Below, one piece after another: positions 1 through 8,628 of a DNA stretch of 64,000 nucleotides (position 1 is its first letter; every line of letters begins with the position of its first letter). The position numbers and the translations under genes are program-made. Origin of the DNA: Planctomycetota bacterium (GTDB lineage: Bacteria; Planctomycetota; Phycisphaerae; SM23-33); the NCBI GenBank assembly GCA_022705325.1, contig JAKJER010000003.1, forward strand, positions 284,936 to 348,935, read 5' to 3'. The notes beneath the pieces were generated by a model. It made no database searches and was not told the origin of the DNA. It saw nothing but the letters and a program-made list of their open reading frames with translations.

Positions 1-570
1 GGTCTCGTCCATGATTGTCTTCTCCTTGGCCTTGGCGGCCACGCTGGCCGACGTATTGGAGTCGGCCCCAAGATCGACGAAGCTGATCTCCCCCAGCGTC
101 GACTTGCGGACGACGTTCAGGGGTCCGGTGAATTCACGACCGTTCACCAGAACGGTCTGGTTCTCCTTGACGAACTCGAACTGCTCGACGCTGGCACCAA
201 TGCTGGCCTGCCAGGGGAACCCGTTGCGGGCCGAGATGACGATCTCCTTCGCTGCGGCAGTGTCGCGAGAGACCACGCCGGCGGCGATGAGTTGCCCGTC
301 CTGCACTCGGATCGAGTCGGAATGGCCCACGCCGCTGTTGGCGTCGTGGCCGAAGCGGATGGGCCGCGACTGCGAGGGGATACTCAATCCCGCCAGGTCC
401 ATGATCACCGGGTAGCGCCAGCCCGCCACGCGCATCGGCCCCCCGGTGTAGGCGACCATGCTGAAGCGAGGCAGAGCCTGCTTGCCGTCGCCGACGTCGG
501 CGGCGGCCGTAATCTCCATCTGCGCCGTCAGACAGAGGTTGTCAGGCGGCTTGGGATTCGTCAGTTCCAT
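1..570 (-). CDS. Prohead protease-major capsid fusion, N-terminal part (cassette A, runs off the window)
   Basis: The minus-strand frame opens with an ATG at 570 and is still open at base 1, giving about 190 residues. It aligns along its length with the protease half of the complete 674-residue protein at 31915-33939, sharing motifs such as VAYTGG, NGFPWQASIGA and EISFVD.GAD. The family processes the scaffold and supplies the major capsid subunit; only the protease half is visible here. The start overlaps the end of the portal gene by 29 bases, as in cassette B (26 bases). The capsid half must lie beyond the left edge. Confidence 0.88.
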   Translation of the reverse strand, partial: MELTNPKPPDNLCLTAQMEITAAADVGDGKQALPRFSMVAYTGGPMRVAGWRYPVIMDLAGLSIPSQSRPIRFGHDANSGVGHSDSIRVQDGQLIAAGVVSRDTAAAKEIVISARNGFPWQASIGASVEQFEFVKENQTVLVNGREFTGPLNVVRKSTLGEISFVDLGADSNTSASVAAKAKEKTIMDET

Positions 571-1987
571 CGTTGCCTTCCTTGGTCTGGTCCTGGGGCG
601 GGGGCGGCGCAGACTGCGCGATGGCCAGCCCCAGTTCCTTCATCAGGGCCACTTCCTTGGCCCGCTGGCGAAGCTCGGTCTCCCAGTCCTTGCCCTGGCG
701 GGCGTATTCCTGGGCGAGCGTGGTGGTGTTGCTGGTCAGGCGAGTCGCCTGGGCAGAGGCTTCCTTCAGGGGGTCGACGTGCTCGTGGCCGTCCCAGAAC
801 CACTGGTGCGGCCATTCGGCCACGCCGGCCAGTTCAGGATAGACCTTCACTGCCTCGGCCATCCACGCCTGGAGGATGCGGTCAAGAACCACCGCCTCGC
901 AGTGGGCCTGTTCCACGCGAATGGACTTGAAGTAGGTCTGGTGGTCCAGCCGCCCCGAGGCATAATTGTAGCCGCTGGAGTTGCCGGCGGCCACGTTATA
1001 GGGCATGTTCAGGCAGCGGGACAGCTCGTTGAGGATCTCCCGCTTGAACATGTCGTAGGTGGTGGAGGGCTGCTCGGCCCGGATCTGCGTGGGCTCCCAA
1101 CCCTCGGGGCCGAAGACGGCCATGTTGGGCGAGAACTCCATCTCCGTCATAGGCTCCACCTCGGCCGCCTCGCCGCCGGCCGGGGTGTTGGTTTTCATGA
1201 AGATGGCGATGTTCGCGGCTGATTCCGCCGCGGCGATCACCGCCAGCGTGTATCTTCGCAGTTGTGCGAAGAGCGGAAGGGCCGGCAGGATGTCGGGCAG
1301 GCCGCGGGATTGGCCCGGCCGGTCCTTGCGGAACCAGTGGATGATAGATGCCGCCGGGATAACCCGATACGAAAGCGGGGCCATGTTGAGGAAATCGCCC
1401 GGATGGTAGTCCAGGACGTAGTAGGCGGCCGGGTTGCCGAATTCGTCAAAGACGATCCCGTCCACGAAGGTCGGCGTGGGCAGTTTCGGCAGCGGCGTCG
1501 TGACCTGGTCGGCCTCGATGAGCTTGAGGTCCAACTTCACGGGATGCTGGAGATTGGCGTTGCTGTGCAGCATGCCGAACGCCTCCCCATCCTGCGCCCG
1601 GGCCATGCGCATGGTGCGGAGTTTGCCGGGCAGGTCGACGGCCTTGGCCCACGCGGCGAACTCCTTCTCGATGACGGCGTTGACGCCCTCGTCCTCTCCG
1701 TCGCCCAGAAGCATCTGGAGGCGGGGGCCGGTCCCGATCACGTCGTTGGCCAGCGTCAGGACGATGCCCCGGGCGTAGGAGTTGTTCGCAACCTCGTAGC
1801 GGGCGCGGTTGCGGAGGGTGCATCGGACGGCAGGGCTGGCGGCGGCGTTGGCCGACAGGTAGTCGGCGTTGGCCCAGTGCTTGCGGTTGTCGGGCGTGGT
1901 CTGGGCGGAATCGAACTTGGCGCGGACCAGCCGCACCACGGTCTTCACCGCCGCCTTGACACGCCTTGTCCAGGGCCAGAATCTCAT
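542..1987 (-). CDS. Phage portal protein, lambda-type (cassette A)
   Basis: This 481-residue protein has the conserved portal segment RYEVANNSYARGIVLTLAND, followed by IGTGPRLQ, and is full length for lambda-like portals. Portals form the ring at the capsid vertex through which DNA is packaged and to which the tail attaches. It is closely related to the cassette B portal (33914-35287) but retains a basic N-terminus of about 25 residues (beginning MRFWPWTRR) that the B copy lacks. It lies 3 bases after a 65-residue gene, so the two are probably co-translated. Confidence 0.93.
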   Translation of the reverse strand: MRFWPWTRRVKAAVKTVVRLVRAKFDSAQTTPDNRKHWANADYLSANAAASPAVRCTLRNRARYEVANNSYARGIVLTLANDVIGTGPRLQMLLGDGEDEGVNAVIEKEFAAWAKAVDLPGKLRTMRMARAQDGEAFGMLHSNANLQHPVKLDLKLIEADQVTTPLPKLPTPTFVDGIVFDEFGNPAAYYVLDYHPGDFLNMAPLSYRVIPAASIIHWFRKDRPGQSRGLPDILPALPLFAQLRRYTLAVIAAAESAANIAIFMKTNTPAGGEAAEVEPMTEMEFSPNMAVFGPEGWEPTQIRAEQPSTTYDMFKREILNELSRCLNMPYNVAAGNSSGYNYASGRLDHQTYFKSIRVEQAHCEAVVLDRILQAWMAEAVKVYPELAGVAEWPHQWFWDGHEHVDPLKEASAQATRLTSNTTTLAQEYARQGKDWETELRQRAKEVALMKELGLAIAQSAPPPPQDQTKEGNDGTDESQAA

Positions 1988-1990
1988 GCG

Positions 1991-2188
1991 TTACACCGCC
2001 CCCGGCGGGACGATCTTCATCAGCGTCAGGGCCTTGGCCGGGTTCCGCCCGGCCGCCTTCTGCGAGAGGTACTTGTCGGCGGCAATCTGGTCGGGCAACG
2101 GGTGTTGCTCCATACTCGTGCCGTCGGCCGTGGCCTTTGCCGGGCCGGAAGCGTTGTCTCGAATCGTGCTGTCCAGGTTGTCTGCCAT
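1991..2188 (-). CDS. Small phage protein upstream of the portal
   Basis: A 65-residue reading frame ends 3 bases before the portal start. It is mostly polar, with a C-terminal stretch reading KALTLMKIVPPGAV. Position and size resemble the small connector or completion proteins (gpW-like) found next to portals, but I see no diagnostic motif, so the function is unassigned. Its ATG lies 14 bases downstream of the tRNA 3' end. Cassette B has no counterpart because its sequence breaks inside the portal N-terminus. Confidence 0.6.
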   Translation of the reverse strand: MADNLDSTIRDNASGPAKATADGTSMEQHPLPDQIAADKYLSQKAAGRNPAKALTLMKIVPPGAV

Positions 2189-2201
2189 GGTTCACCTTCA
2201 C

Positions 2202-2273
2202 TTGCGGGAGCCGGACTCGAACCGGCGACCTCGTGGGTATGAGCCACGCGAGCTGCCGCTGCTCCATCCCGCT
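2202..2273 (-). tRNA. tRNA-Met (CAT), initiator-like
   Basis: The reverse complement folds as a 72-nt cloverleaf: acceptor AGCGGGA/TCCCGCA, D stem GAGC/GCTC with a 7-base loop containing GG, anticodon stem CGTGG/CCACG with loop CTCATAC (anticodon CAT), a 5-base variable loop, and T stem GCCGG/CCGGC with loop TTCGAGT. Position 1 and its partner are both A, a mismatch, and the 11:24 pair is A:T. Both are features of initiator tRNAs. Only two of the three initiator G:C pairs in the anticodon stem are present. No CCA is encoded. It sits inside a phage operon. Confidence 0.9.
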
Positions 2274-2290
2274 GTGTGACAACCATCGCA

Positions 2291-2341
2291 CGCGAGCAAA
2301 AAGAAGAGGCCGTCCGGGTGTTTCGGCCCCGAACGGCCTCG
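2291..2341 (-). terminator. Rho-independent terminator for the 2588-3388 genes
   Basis: Bases 2306-2340 form a strong hairpin: GAGGCCGT pairs with ACGGCCTC, and the stem continues through CGGG/CCCG after one mismatch. Read on the minus strand it is followed by TTCTTTTTG, a T-tract. It would stop transcripts coming from the two hypothetical genes just upstream, before the tRNA. Confidence 0.7.
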
Positions 2342-2587
2342 TATCTTTTCGCAGCGCCCCGGGGATCAGCCGGTGCGTCGCGCGTCTTGGTTGTCTACCG
2401 AGAGCTTACTCCCTTCGTTCCTGCTAACAAAGCAATTTGCATCCAACACCCGGAATTGTTACACAGGTAGACATTGCCGACTCGCACTAACATCCGTTAC
2501 GCGCTATCAATGCGCCTCATGAGTCTTGGCTGCAGTCCCTATGCCGACGATAAACGTCATCGGTGCGCAATATGACGCGGTGGCTTG

Positions 2588-3010
2588 CTATTGCTTCGGC
2601 ACAGGTGTTTCATTCTTCTGGGCAGCCTCCTTGTATGTAATGTCGACCACGATCTCGAAAGAGTTGATACAGGACCGGTATCGTCGCCGGCCTTTGGGCG
2701 ATCCTTCGTAGCCCTGACAGGCACGATGTTCCTCTGCATGGGTCCTTCTTTCCCGAACTATCTGACGAATGATACTGCCCAAATCAAAACCGCCGTTGTA
2801 GCAAAGTGAGTTGCTGCAATTCACGTATTCGCCGATTGAACTTGTGGAGTAGGTACGTGTGTTGTAGCCTGCTGTAACACCATAGCCGTCCTCGGTGACT
2901 GTCACTCTAATACTATCGATTTCTGGAAATGCCTGGGCAAACGACACTTTCTCAGCGAAGACAAAGTTCGATTGATTGAAAATATCAGAAGCTTTCATTC
3001 GCTTGGCCAT
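2588..3010 (-). CDS. Hypothetical protein, cassette A
   Basis: A 140-residue protein with no recognised family. I chose the ATG at 3010 because AGGGG lies about 7 bases upstream; a TTG 33 bases earlier is also in frame. It has four cysteines in two halves (CSNSLC, then C and C about 18 residues apart) that could form a disulfide or metal site. The gene is preceded by the 110-residue gene at 3056-3388 (45-base gap) and ends before the terminator at 2291-2341. Confidence 0.6.
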   Translation of the reverse strand: MAKRMKASDIFNQSNFVFAEKVSFAQAFPEIDSIRVTVTEDGYGVTAGYNTRTYSTSSIGEYVNCSNSLCYNGGFDLGSIIRQIVRERRTHAEEHRACQGYEGSPKGRRRYRSCINSFEIVVDITYKEAAQKNETPVPKQ

Positions 3011-3055
3011 GATTGTTCCCCTGGCGATCAGTTGCTGTGACAATGCAGAAACTGG

Positions 3056-3388
3056 TTATTCCTCCCCGCCGTCAGTCTGGGCGTGGAGCACGAGAATCTC
3101 CTTGGTCACCGTTATAGAGATGTTGATCTGGGTTGGCGGTTGCCAAAGGACGCAGCCAGCTCCGTGAGTGGATGGAACTTGCTTGAGAAAATGCACACCA
3201 GCCCACCCTCGTTTGGCCGCCTCGCCGGCGAACCATGCCCGCACCTTCTTGGCGATCCTCTGGGCGGAATCGCCAGAGTCTTGGTTGTAAAGGCCAAGAA
3301 CACGTTCTGCAGGGCACATGATCGTAGAGTTCTTCGCAGCGTAGTCTTTCGGCTTCGGAAACTTCAGTTTGGCACCGACTTTAGCCAT
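3056..3388 (-). CDS. Hypothetical protein, cassette A
   Basis: A 110-residue protein. The ATG at 3388 has AGGAG 7 bases upstream, which decides the start over an in-frame codon 11 residues earlier. The N-terminus is basic (MAKVGAKLKFPKPKDYAAKN). A central part contains RIAKKVRAWFAGEAAKRGW, a likely amphipathic helix. I do not recognise the family. It forms a two-gene unit with 2588-3010 downstream. Confidence 0.6.
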   Translation of the reverse strand: MAKVGAKLKFPKPKDYAAKNSTIMCPAERVLGLYNQDSGDSAQRIAKKVRAWFAGEAAKRGWAGVHFLKQVPSTHGAGCVLWQPPTQINISITVTKEILVLHAQTDGGEE

Positions 3389-3616
3389 TGTCTTACTCCT
3401 ATAGAATAGCCAAGGTTGCAAGGATCACCGTGACGGCACGGTGGGTTAGTAACGCGTTGATTTCCCTTTCGGTCATCTGGGTTAAGCACCGAATGTTGCT
3501 GGAGAAGATAGGCACCTGTCCCAATGGCAACAAGTCTGTTCGGTCTGGGTACTGTAGCGACAGGTACAGAGAGGCTGTCGAGAGTGTTCGAAGAGCTTGG
3601 GCTTCCGCGGGGGGAC

Positions 3617-3811
3617 CTAACGCCCGACCGGCTTCTCCCACGTTGTCATGCGCTTGCCACAATGGCGACACTCCCGCCGCCGGATGAGCTTGCCGCCCCA
3701 ACCGCGGCGTGTATAGACTACCCAGAAGTGCCTGCAACCGCAAGAGCGGCAATTGAGTCCGCAGGCGACCTTCAGCTTGGCATCTCTGCTTGATCCGAGC
3801 GTTACCATCAT
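3617..3811 (-). CDS. Small NrdR-like zinc-ribbon protein
   Basis: A 64-residue protein with two metal-ligand pairs: a CRSC knuckle (with adjacent Cys) and, about 20 residues later, CRHC in RRRECRHCGKRMTTWE. The spacing and the RRREC..CGKR.TT.E signature match the zinc ribbon at the N-terminus of NrdR regulators, without the ATP-cone. Phages often carry such stand-alone ribbons as DNA-binding or nuclease-accessory proteins. It starts 3 bases after the terminase fragment, as expected for one phage operon. The exact role is inferred. Confidence 0.68.
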   Translation of the reverse strand: MMVTLGSSRDAKLKVACGLNCRSCGCRHFWVVYTRRGWGGKLIRRRECRHCGKRMTTWEKPVGR

Positions 3812-3814
3812 CCG

Positions 3815-4321
3815 TCACCTCCTGACCAAGTCCGCTTGGGTGTACCGCTTCCGCTGCCGGCCCCGAGCGGCGTCCATGCCGGGGAGTTTCACGCCGATCA
3901 TGGACGCCGCGGCCGCGCAGCCGACGAGGCAGTCGAACCAGTGGTTGTCGGGCCGGGTCGGCTTGGTCTTCCACTCGTGGACGTCCCGGCCGTGCCCGTG
4001 GGTAGGCGTCCAGGTTTCCGAGCCGGCGACGTGCTCGGCGAAGAGGGCGTGATCACTCGCGGACTTGCCGAAGAGCGTCATCGAGCCGGGGTCGCCCGGC
4101 GTCACGGCCAACCGCTCGTGTACGAAGCTCTTCCAGTAGTTCACGTCCACGCAGACGTGGGGGAACTCCTGGGTGCCGGTCACGTTGGGGACGTACCAGT
4201 TGTGCCCGATCTGCCAGCCGGGCCTCTTCTGGTACATCGAGACCGGCTTGCTGCCGGCCTTGATGCCCACGTAGTGTGGTCCACACCCCTTTCGGGCACG
4301 CAGAACCCAAATAGTTGACAC
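3815..4321 (-). pseudogene. Large terminase C-terminal fragment (GpA-like), truncated
   Basis: The 168-residue frame matches the nuclease C-terminus of GpA-type large terminases, including a WKTKPTRPDNHWFDCLVG segment whose Asp corresponds to the last metal-binding residue, followed by AAAASMIGVKLPG. The whole ATPase domain and most of the nuclease domain are absent: similarity fades near 4275, and beyond it lie 140 unassigned bases and an insertion sequence, then the antiporter gene. The apparent N-terminus (MSTIWVLRARKGCGP) is probably read-through of foreign DNA. It cannot package DNA on its own. Confidence 0.8.
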
Positions 4322-4416
4322 ACCACCGCTGGAAAAGAGAAAAACTTTCAGAGACTCCGGTTTATGACCCCCGGTTGGCGGAAGCCCGGATAAGCTGGAG
4401 GCCCAAGCGTGGCGGC

Positions 4417-5610
4417 GGTGGTCCAGAATGTCGGGCCGTTGCCGCTACTGGACTTACGTGCGGAGTGACGGAGGCTTGATCGATGCTCCCCAACTGGCTG
4501 ACGGCGTTGCTGGTGATGCTTCACGAGCTGTGGTCGACGCGGCGAGACTCGCACATCCGGCTGCTCAAGCTCCAGATCGAGCTGCTCAAGGAGCGGCTGC
4601 CTGGCAACCGGGTCATTCTCGATCCCGACGAACGCCGGCGGCTGATGAAGATTGGAGCGGAACTGGACCATAGGGTCGAGGATACACTGGGAATCGTCAG
4701 CGTCAAGACATACCGGCGTTGGCAGCGGGAAGAGCGTGGGGGGCAAGAGCCTGGTAGGGTCGGTCGGCCGGGTCTGACCAAGTCGCTGCGCGAGTTGATC
4801 GTCCGCTTGGCGAAGGAGAACTTGGGGTGGGGCGTCCGCCGGATCGTGGGCGAGTTGAAGAAGCTGGCACTGAAGGCAAGCCGAAGCACCGTCCGCCGCG
4901 TCCTGGTGGACGAGAAGATCCTGCCCGATCCGGATCGACGGGCGCCTCAGGGAGTGCAAACGCCCTGGAGGAAGTTCGTCGCCGTTCACATGAACGTGAT
5001 GGTTGCTTGCGACTTCTTCTGCAAGACGATCTGGACACCACTGGGCAGGCAAATGGCCTATGTGCTCACGTTCATCCACCTTGGCAGCCGAAAGGTCTTC
5101 ACCTCGCCAAGCACGCTAAACCCAACCGACGAATGGATGCAGCAGCAGGCCCGCAACGTCAGCATGTGGGCCGAGGAGGAAGGGATCGACCTGCGGTTCT
5201 TGATCCACGACCACGACACAAAGTTCACCGAGGCGTTCGACGAGCACTTCCGGGGGCCCAAGCGTGGGCCGGTGCTAACGCCTTACGCGGCACCGATCGC
5301 AAATTGTTTCGCCGAGAGCTGGATCGGCAGCCTCAAGCGGGAGTGCCTGAACCTGCTGTTCTGCTTCAGCCTGCGGCAGCTTGACCACGTCGTGCAGACC
5401 TACGTGGACTACCACAACAAGTTCCGGCCGCACCAGGCTCTGGGCAACAGGCCGGTGGGCGTTGGCAAAGACCTGTCGCCTGGGATCGGGGAGGTTGACC
5501 GGGAGTCAATCCGATGCCAACGCTGGATCGGCGGGCTGCTCAACCACTACTACCGTCGCGCTGCCTGATTGGCCGCGAAAACGCCATCGAGAATGACATT
5601 CTGGACCACC
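4417..5610 (+). mobile_element. Insertion sequence with DDE transposase, about 1.19 kb
   Basis: A perfect 16-bp inverted repeat, GGTGGTCCAGAATGTC at 4417-4432 and its complement at 5595-5610, brackets a single transposase gene. I could not find a convincing target duplication, so the ends may lie a little outside these repeats. The element separates the terminase fragment on its left from host genes on its right and probably took part in truncating cassette A. The 140 bases at 4275-4416 belong to neither the terminase nor the element as I define it. Confidence 0.75.
4483..5568 (+). CDS. DDE transposase, integrase core (rve) type
   Basis: This 361-residue single-frame transposase has an N-terminal helix-turn-helix-type region (about residues 50-130, with ENLGWGVRRIVGELKKL) and a retroviral-integrase-like core. 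The catalytic triad is visible as D in ACDFF, D in IHDHDTKF and E in FAESWIGSLKREC. The C-terminus ends RPHQALGNRP and YYRRAA. GGAGG lies just upstream of the ATG. It resembles the transposase at 38303-39385 in layout but is clearly diverged. The family name is uncertain. Confidence 0.88.
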   Translation: MLPNWLTALLVMLHELWSTRRDSHIRLLKLQIELLKERLPGNRVILDPDERRRLMKIGAELDHRVEDTLGIVSVKTYRRWQREERGGQEPGRVGRPGLTKSLRELIVRLAKENLGWGVRRIVGELKKLALKASRSTVRRVLVDEKILPDPDRRAPQGVQTPWRKFVAVHMNVMVACDFFCKTIWTPLGRQMAYVLTFIHLGSRKVFTSPSTLNPTDEWMQQQARNVSMWAEEEGIDLRFLIHDHDTKFTEAFDEHFRGPKRGPVLTPYAAPIANCFAESWIGSLKRECLNLLFCFSLRQLDHVVQTYVDYHNKFRPHQALGNRPVGVGKDLSPGIGEVDRESIRCQRWIGGLLNHYYRRAA

Positions 5611-5683
5611 TTCGCCCCTGGACCGCGACACCCATCGCAGACGACGCGAATGTGCTCGCCCAGCCCTGCGTCTCCTCGGAGAC

Positions 5684-7147
5684 TTACTGGCGAGTGGCTT
5701 GGAGTCTAACGTGTATCTGCGCGAACATGTCCGGCTCGCCCAGAATCAGCAGAGTGTCGTTCTCCTGGATGACTGTGGTCCCGCTGGGGACCAAGAACTC
5801 CTTTGTTCTGTTGACCAGAAGGATGAGCGAACCGGGTGGCAGCTTCAGATCTGAGATGGGCCTGCCCGCAGCCGGCGATCCTGCCGGGACGTCGATTTCC
5901 CGCATCTCGCTAAGGGTATGCTCGGTCTTGTCGAACTGGAGCGGGTACTTCGGCTTGTCCGGGAGCGGACCATCCAACTTCAGGAGGCGGGCCAGCAGCA
6001 TCAGCGTCTTTCCCTGGAACAGGGCCGACGCGATCACCACGAAGAAGACGAGATTGAAGATCAGGTCCGATCGCGCCACGCCTGCCATCATCGGGAAAGT
6101 GGCCAGGACAATTGGCACAGCCCCACGTAGACCCACCCACGACACGAGCGCCTTCTCGCGGAGACTCATGCGGCTGGCGGACAGCGTGAGGAACACGGCA
6201 ACCGGCCTGGCCACCAGCATCAAGAAGCCGGCCACGAGAACGCCCGCCCCGGCCACCGCCGCGACGTGAGACGGGAACACCAGCAGCCCCAGGACCAGGA
6301 ACATGGCGATCTGCATCAACCAGCCCAGTCCGTCGTGGAATCGTGTCAGCCCCCGCTTGTGCAGGAAGTCGCTGTTGCCCAGGATGATGCCGGTGATGTA
6401 TACGGCCAGGAAGCCGTTGCCGCCGATGGCTTCAGCGACGCCGAAGATCAGCAGCACGATTCCAATGCCGGTCACCTGATACAGACCTTCGTATTCCAAG
6501 CGCAGCCTGTTGAATGCCTTCGTGGTCAACCATCCCAGGGTCAGGCCCACTGCCGCACCCAAGCCCATCTGCACCAGGAATCTAAGAGCGACCAGCCACC
6601 ACGACAGGTCTTGCCGGTTGACCAGTCCGATCGCGGCCATCGTCAGGAAGACGGCCATCGGGTCGTTGCTGCCCGATTCCAACTCCAGCAGCGGCTTGAG
6701 CCTGCCCTTCATGCTCACCTTTCGGGACCGCATTACCGCGAAGACGGCGGCCGCATCCGTGGAGGACATGACCGCCCCCAGCAGCAGCCCCTCTTGGAGG
6801 GAGAACCCCAGTACCGGCATGGCGAACAACCCGACGGCAACGGCAGTCAGCACGACCCCCAGCGTCGCCAGGGCAATCCCGTGGCCGAGGACCGGACGGA
6901 TCATCTGCCAGTTCGTGTCCAGCCCGCCCGAAAACAAGATGAAGGCCAAGGCCAGGGTCCCCACAAACATCGCGACCGCGGCATCGTCGAAGTAGATGCC
7001 TCCGGGGCCTTCGGAGCCGGCGATCATCCCGATGAGCAGGAACATCAGCAGCGCCGGCACGCCCAGTCGCTCCGATGCCTTGCTGGCCAGGACGCTCAGC
7101 AGCAGGAGTATCGCCAAGCCCAACAGGATGTAGTGCGTCGGGATCAT
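5684..7147 (-). CDS. K+/H+ (Na+/H+) antiporter, CPA1 type with C-terminal RCK/TrkA-C domain
   Basis: A 487-residue membrane protein with about 12 hydrophobic segments in residues 1-390. It carries the CPA1 signatures STDAAAVFAVM and LESGSNDPMAVFLT, which include the ion-binding Asp residues. Residues about 405-487 form a soluble TrkA-C-like domain (EIDVPAGSPAAGRPISDLKLPPGSL...). This layout matches NhaP2/CvrA, which expels K+ or Na+ in exchange for protons. It lies 26 bases downstream of the mechanosensitive channel gene, so both probably form one operon for ion and osmotic balance. Confidence 0.9.
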   Translation of the reverse strand: MIPTHYILLGLAILLLLSVLASKASERLGVPALLMFLLIGMIAGSEGPGGIYFDDAAVAMFVGTLALAFILFSGGLDTNWQMIRPVLGHGIALATLGVVLTAVAVGLFAMPVLGFSLQEGLLLGAVMSSTDAAAVFAVMRSRKVSMKGRLKPLLELESGSNDPMAVFLTMAAIGLVNRQDLSWWLVALRFLVQMGLGAAVGLTLGWLTTKAFNRLRLEYEGLYQVTGIGIVLLIFGVAEAIGGNGFLAVYITGIILGNSDFLHKRGLTRFHDGLGWLMQIAMFLVLGLLVFPSHVAAVAGAGVLVAGFLMLVARPVAVFLTLSASRMSLREKALVSWVGLRGAVPIVLATFPMMAGVARSDLIFNLVFFVVIASALFQGKTLMLLARLLKLDGPLPDKPKYPLQFDKTEHTLSEMREIDVPAGSPAAGRPISDLKLPPGSLILLVNRTKEFLVPSGTTVIQENDTLLILGEPDMFAQIHVRLQATRQ

Positions 7148-7173
7148 GGTCCGATCACATAGAAGCCCCCAGG

Positions 7174-8394
7174 CTATGCCTGGTCGGCTGGTGTCAACGG
7201 TGCTGTGCCCACCTCCCGCACGATGGCGGGCACCTTCTTCCAGCCAAGCTTCTTGCAGGCCTCCAATCGTAAATGACCAGCCAGCACCTCGTACTGGTCA
7301 GTGTTGACGTTCTTCACGACAACGATAGGCTGGAGCAGCCCCTCGGCTTTGATGCCTTGAGCGAGCAGTTCCACATCCTCCGAGTCGAAGACCTGGCCAT
7401 TGGCGATCTTCGCCACGCTGATTTCGGCGATATTGCGTGCCTCCAGGTCTTGGGAGGCCTCCTCTTTGCGGTCCTGCCCAGCGCGGAAGGAATAGACGTA
7501 GGGGATGGCGATATCGACTGAGGGCGTCTTCTGGATTTCCTCGAAGATCAGCTTGTTGATCTCGTAGCTGGTCTCGGCCCGGTCCTTCACGCGCGTGTGA
7601 TAACGAAGGCGGAGGTACACCCCGTAGTCATAGTTGTCCGCTCGTATGTACGGCGGTTTGCCGGTCGCCTCGATGACGTCCTTGGTGACAGCGCACGCCG
7701 CGTCCAGAAGAACCCGCTCCGCCTTCCGCCAGTCGGAATCATAGGTGATCCGCACGACCACCTCGTCCAGCATATACGCGGCCTCCTGGGAGACAGTGTA
7801 GTTGATGACGACCTGGCTGAAGAGCATTGCATTGGGCACCAGGATGTACCGGCCAACGGCCTCCTCGCTGGCGATAGACCCGCCAACCTGATTGAGCACC
7901 GTGTACATGGGTCCGATGTCCTTGATGTCTCCGGTCAGCCCAAGCGTCGGGAACTGCACACGGTCACCGGGCCGAAAGGGGCGCTTCAGCGAGACAAGTA
8001 CCCATGCGGCGAAGCCGCTGACGGGGGCCTGAAGGGACCAGCCCAGGAGCATGCCGCCGAAAAGGCTGAACGCTGTGGTGAACGTGCCGAGCACGCCGAA
8101 GCCGTAAGCAAGGGAAATGAACACCCCTAGGAGGCCAAGCAGCCAGTACAACCTGCCCACCATCACCCCTTCGACCGGTGGCTTGCCCTTGCGGGCCAGC
8201 AGGAAGTGGGTCACCAGCGTGAAGATGCCGCACATCGCCATGACGCCAGCCACGAGCCCCACCAGACCTGGCCAGCTCAGGCCGCTGGCGAGCCTGGGCA
8301 ACTCCGGCAGGGCGCGATGAACGCCCAGTCCAGCCGCAGCTACCAGAACACAGACGCCAACAAAGACGGTCGACCGCAGACCATGCCGTTCCAT
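7174..8394 (-). CDS. MscS-type mechanosensitive channel fused to a ParB-like domain
   Basis: A 406-residue protein. Residues about 15-120 contain four hydrophobic segments and a glycine-rich pore region. Residues about 130-290 fit the MscS beta domain (FRPGDRVQFPTLGLTGDIKDI, then PNAMLFSQVVINY). Residues about 315-395 look like a ParB/Srx domain: a VFDSEDVELLAQGIK helix, GLLQPIVVV, YEVLAGHLRLEACKKLGW, then VPAIV. The usual GERR box of ParB is GHLR here. AGAGGAG precedes the ATG. The family relieves osmotic pressure; the extra cytoplasmic domain might sense a nucleotide, which is inference. Confidence 0.85.
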   Translation of the reverse strand: MERHGLRSTVFVGVCVLVAAAGLGVHRALPELPRLASGLSWPGLVGLVAGVMAMCGIFTLVTHFLLARKGKPPVEGVMVGRLYWLLGLLGVFISLAYGFGVLGTFTTAFSLFGGMLLGWSLQAPVSGFAAWVLVSLKRPFRPGDRVQFPTLGLTGDIKDIGPMYTVLNQVGGSIASEEAVGRYILVPNAMLFSQVVINYTVSQEAAYMLDEVVVRITYDSDWRKAERVLLDAACAVTKDVIEATGKPPYIRADNYDYGVYLRLRYHTRVKDRAETSYEINKLIFEEIQKTPSVDIAIPYVYSFRAGQDRKEEASQDLEARNIAEISVAKIANGQVFDSEDVELLAQGIKAEGLLQPIVVVKNVNTDQYEVLAGHLRLEACKKLGWKKVPAIVREVGTAPLTPADQA

Positions 8395-8567
8395 AACAAC
8401 TCCTCTGGCGAGCCCATGGGGTTCTCGCCGTTGCCTCGCGGACGGCCGGGGGTGGCCGACGCAGAGAGAGTAACCGTTGTCGCCGCCGAATTCAACCGCG
8501 AAGCAGAAGATCGGCGCGCACGGAGGCAGGAATCCGCGAGAATTGGCGCGAAATTAGTGAGAAAGGC

Positions 8568-8596
8568 TTGACACGGGCTGGATGATTTCAGATAAT
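8568..8596 (+). promoter_or_regulatory. Sigma70-type promoter for the putrescine genes
   Basis: A perfect -35 box TTGACA (8568-8573) is followed after exactly 17 bases by GATAAT (8591-8596), one base off the consensus -10. Transcription would start near 8603, about 287 bases before the arginine decarboxylase start. Confidence 0.75.
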
Positions 8597-8628
8597 AAGC
8601 AAAGTTAAGTTCTAACAGAGACGACAAA

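Noticed and set aside
3399..3616. A small hydrophobic frame ending NALLTHRAVTVILATLAIL in cassette A
   Set aside because: The sequence looks protein-like, but no usable start with a ribosome site was found; too weak to annotate.
4322..4416. An extension of the IS left end to about 4275
   Set aside because: The only perfect inverted repeats are at 4417 and 5610; nothing on the right side matches the extra bases.
4348..5079. A 243-codon minus-strand frame opposite the IS transposase
   Set aside because: Antisense to the transposase with no family match; explained by the GC-rich template.
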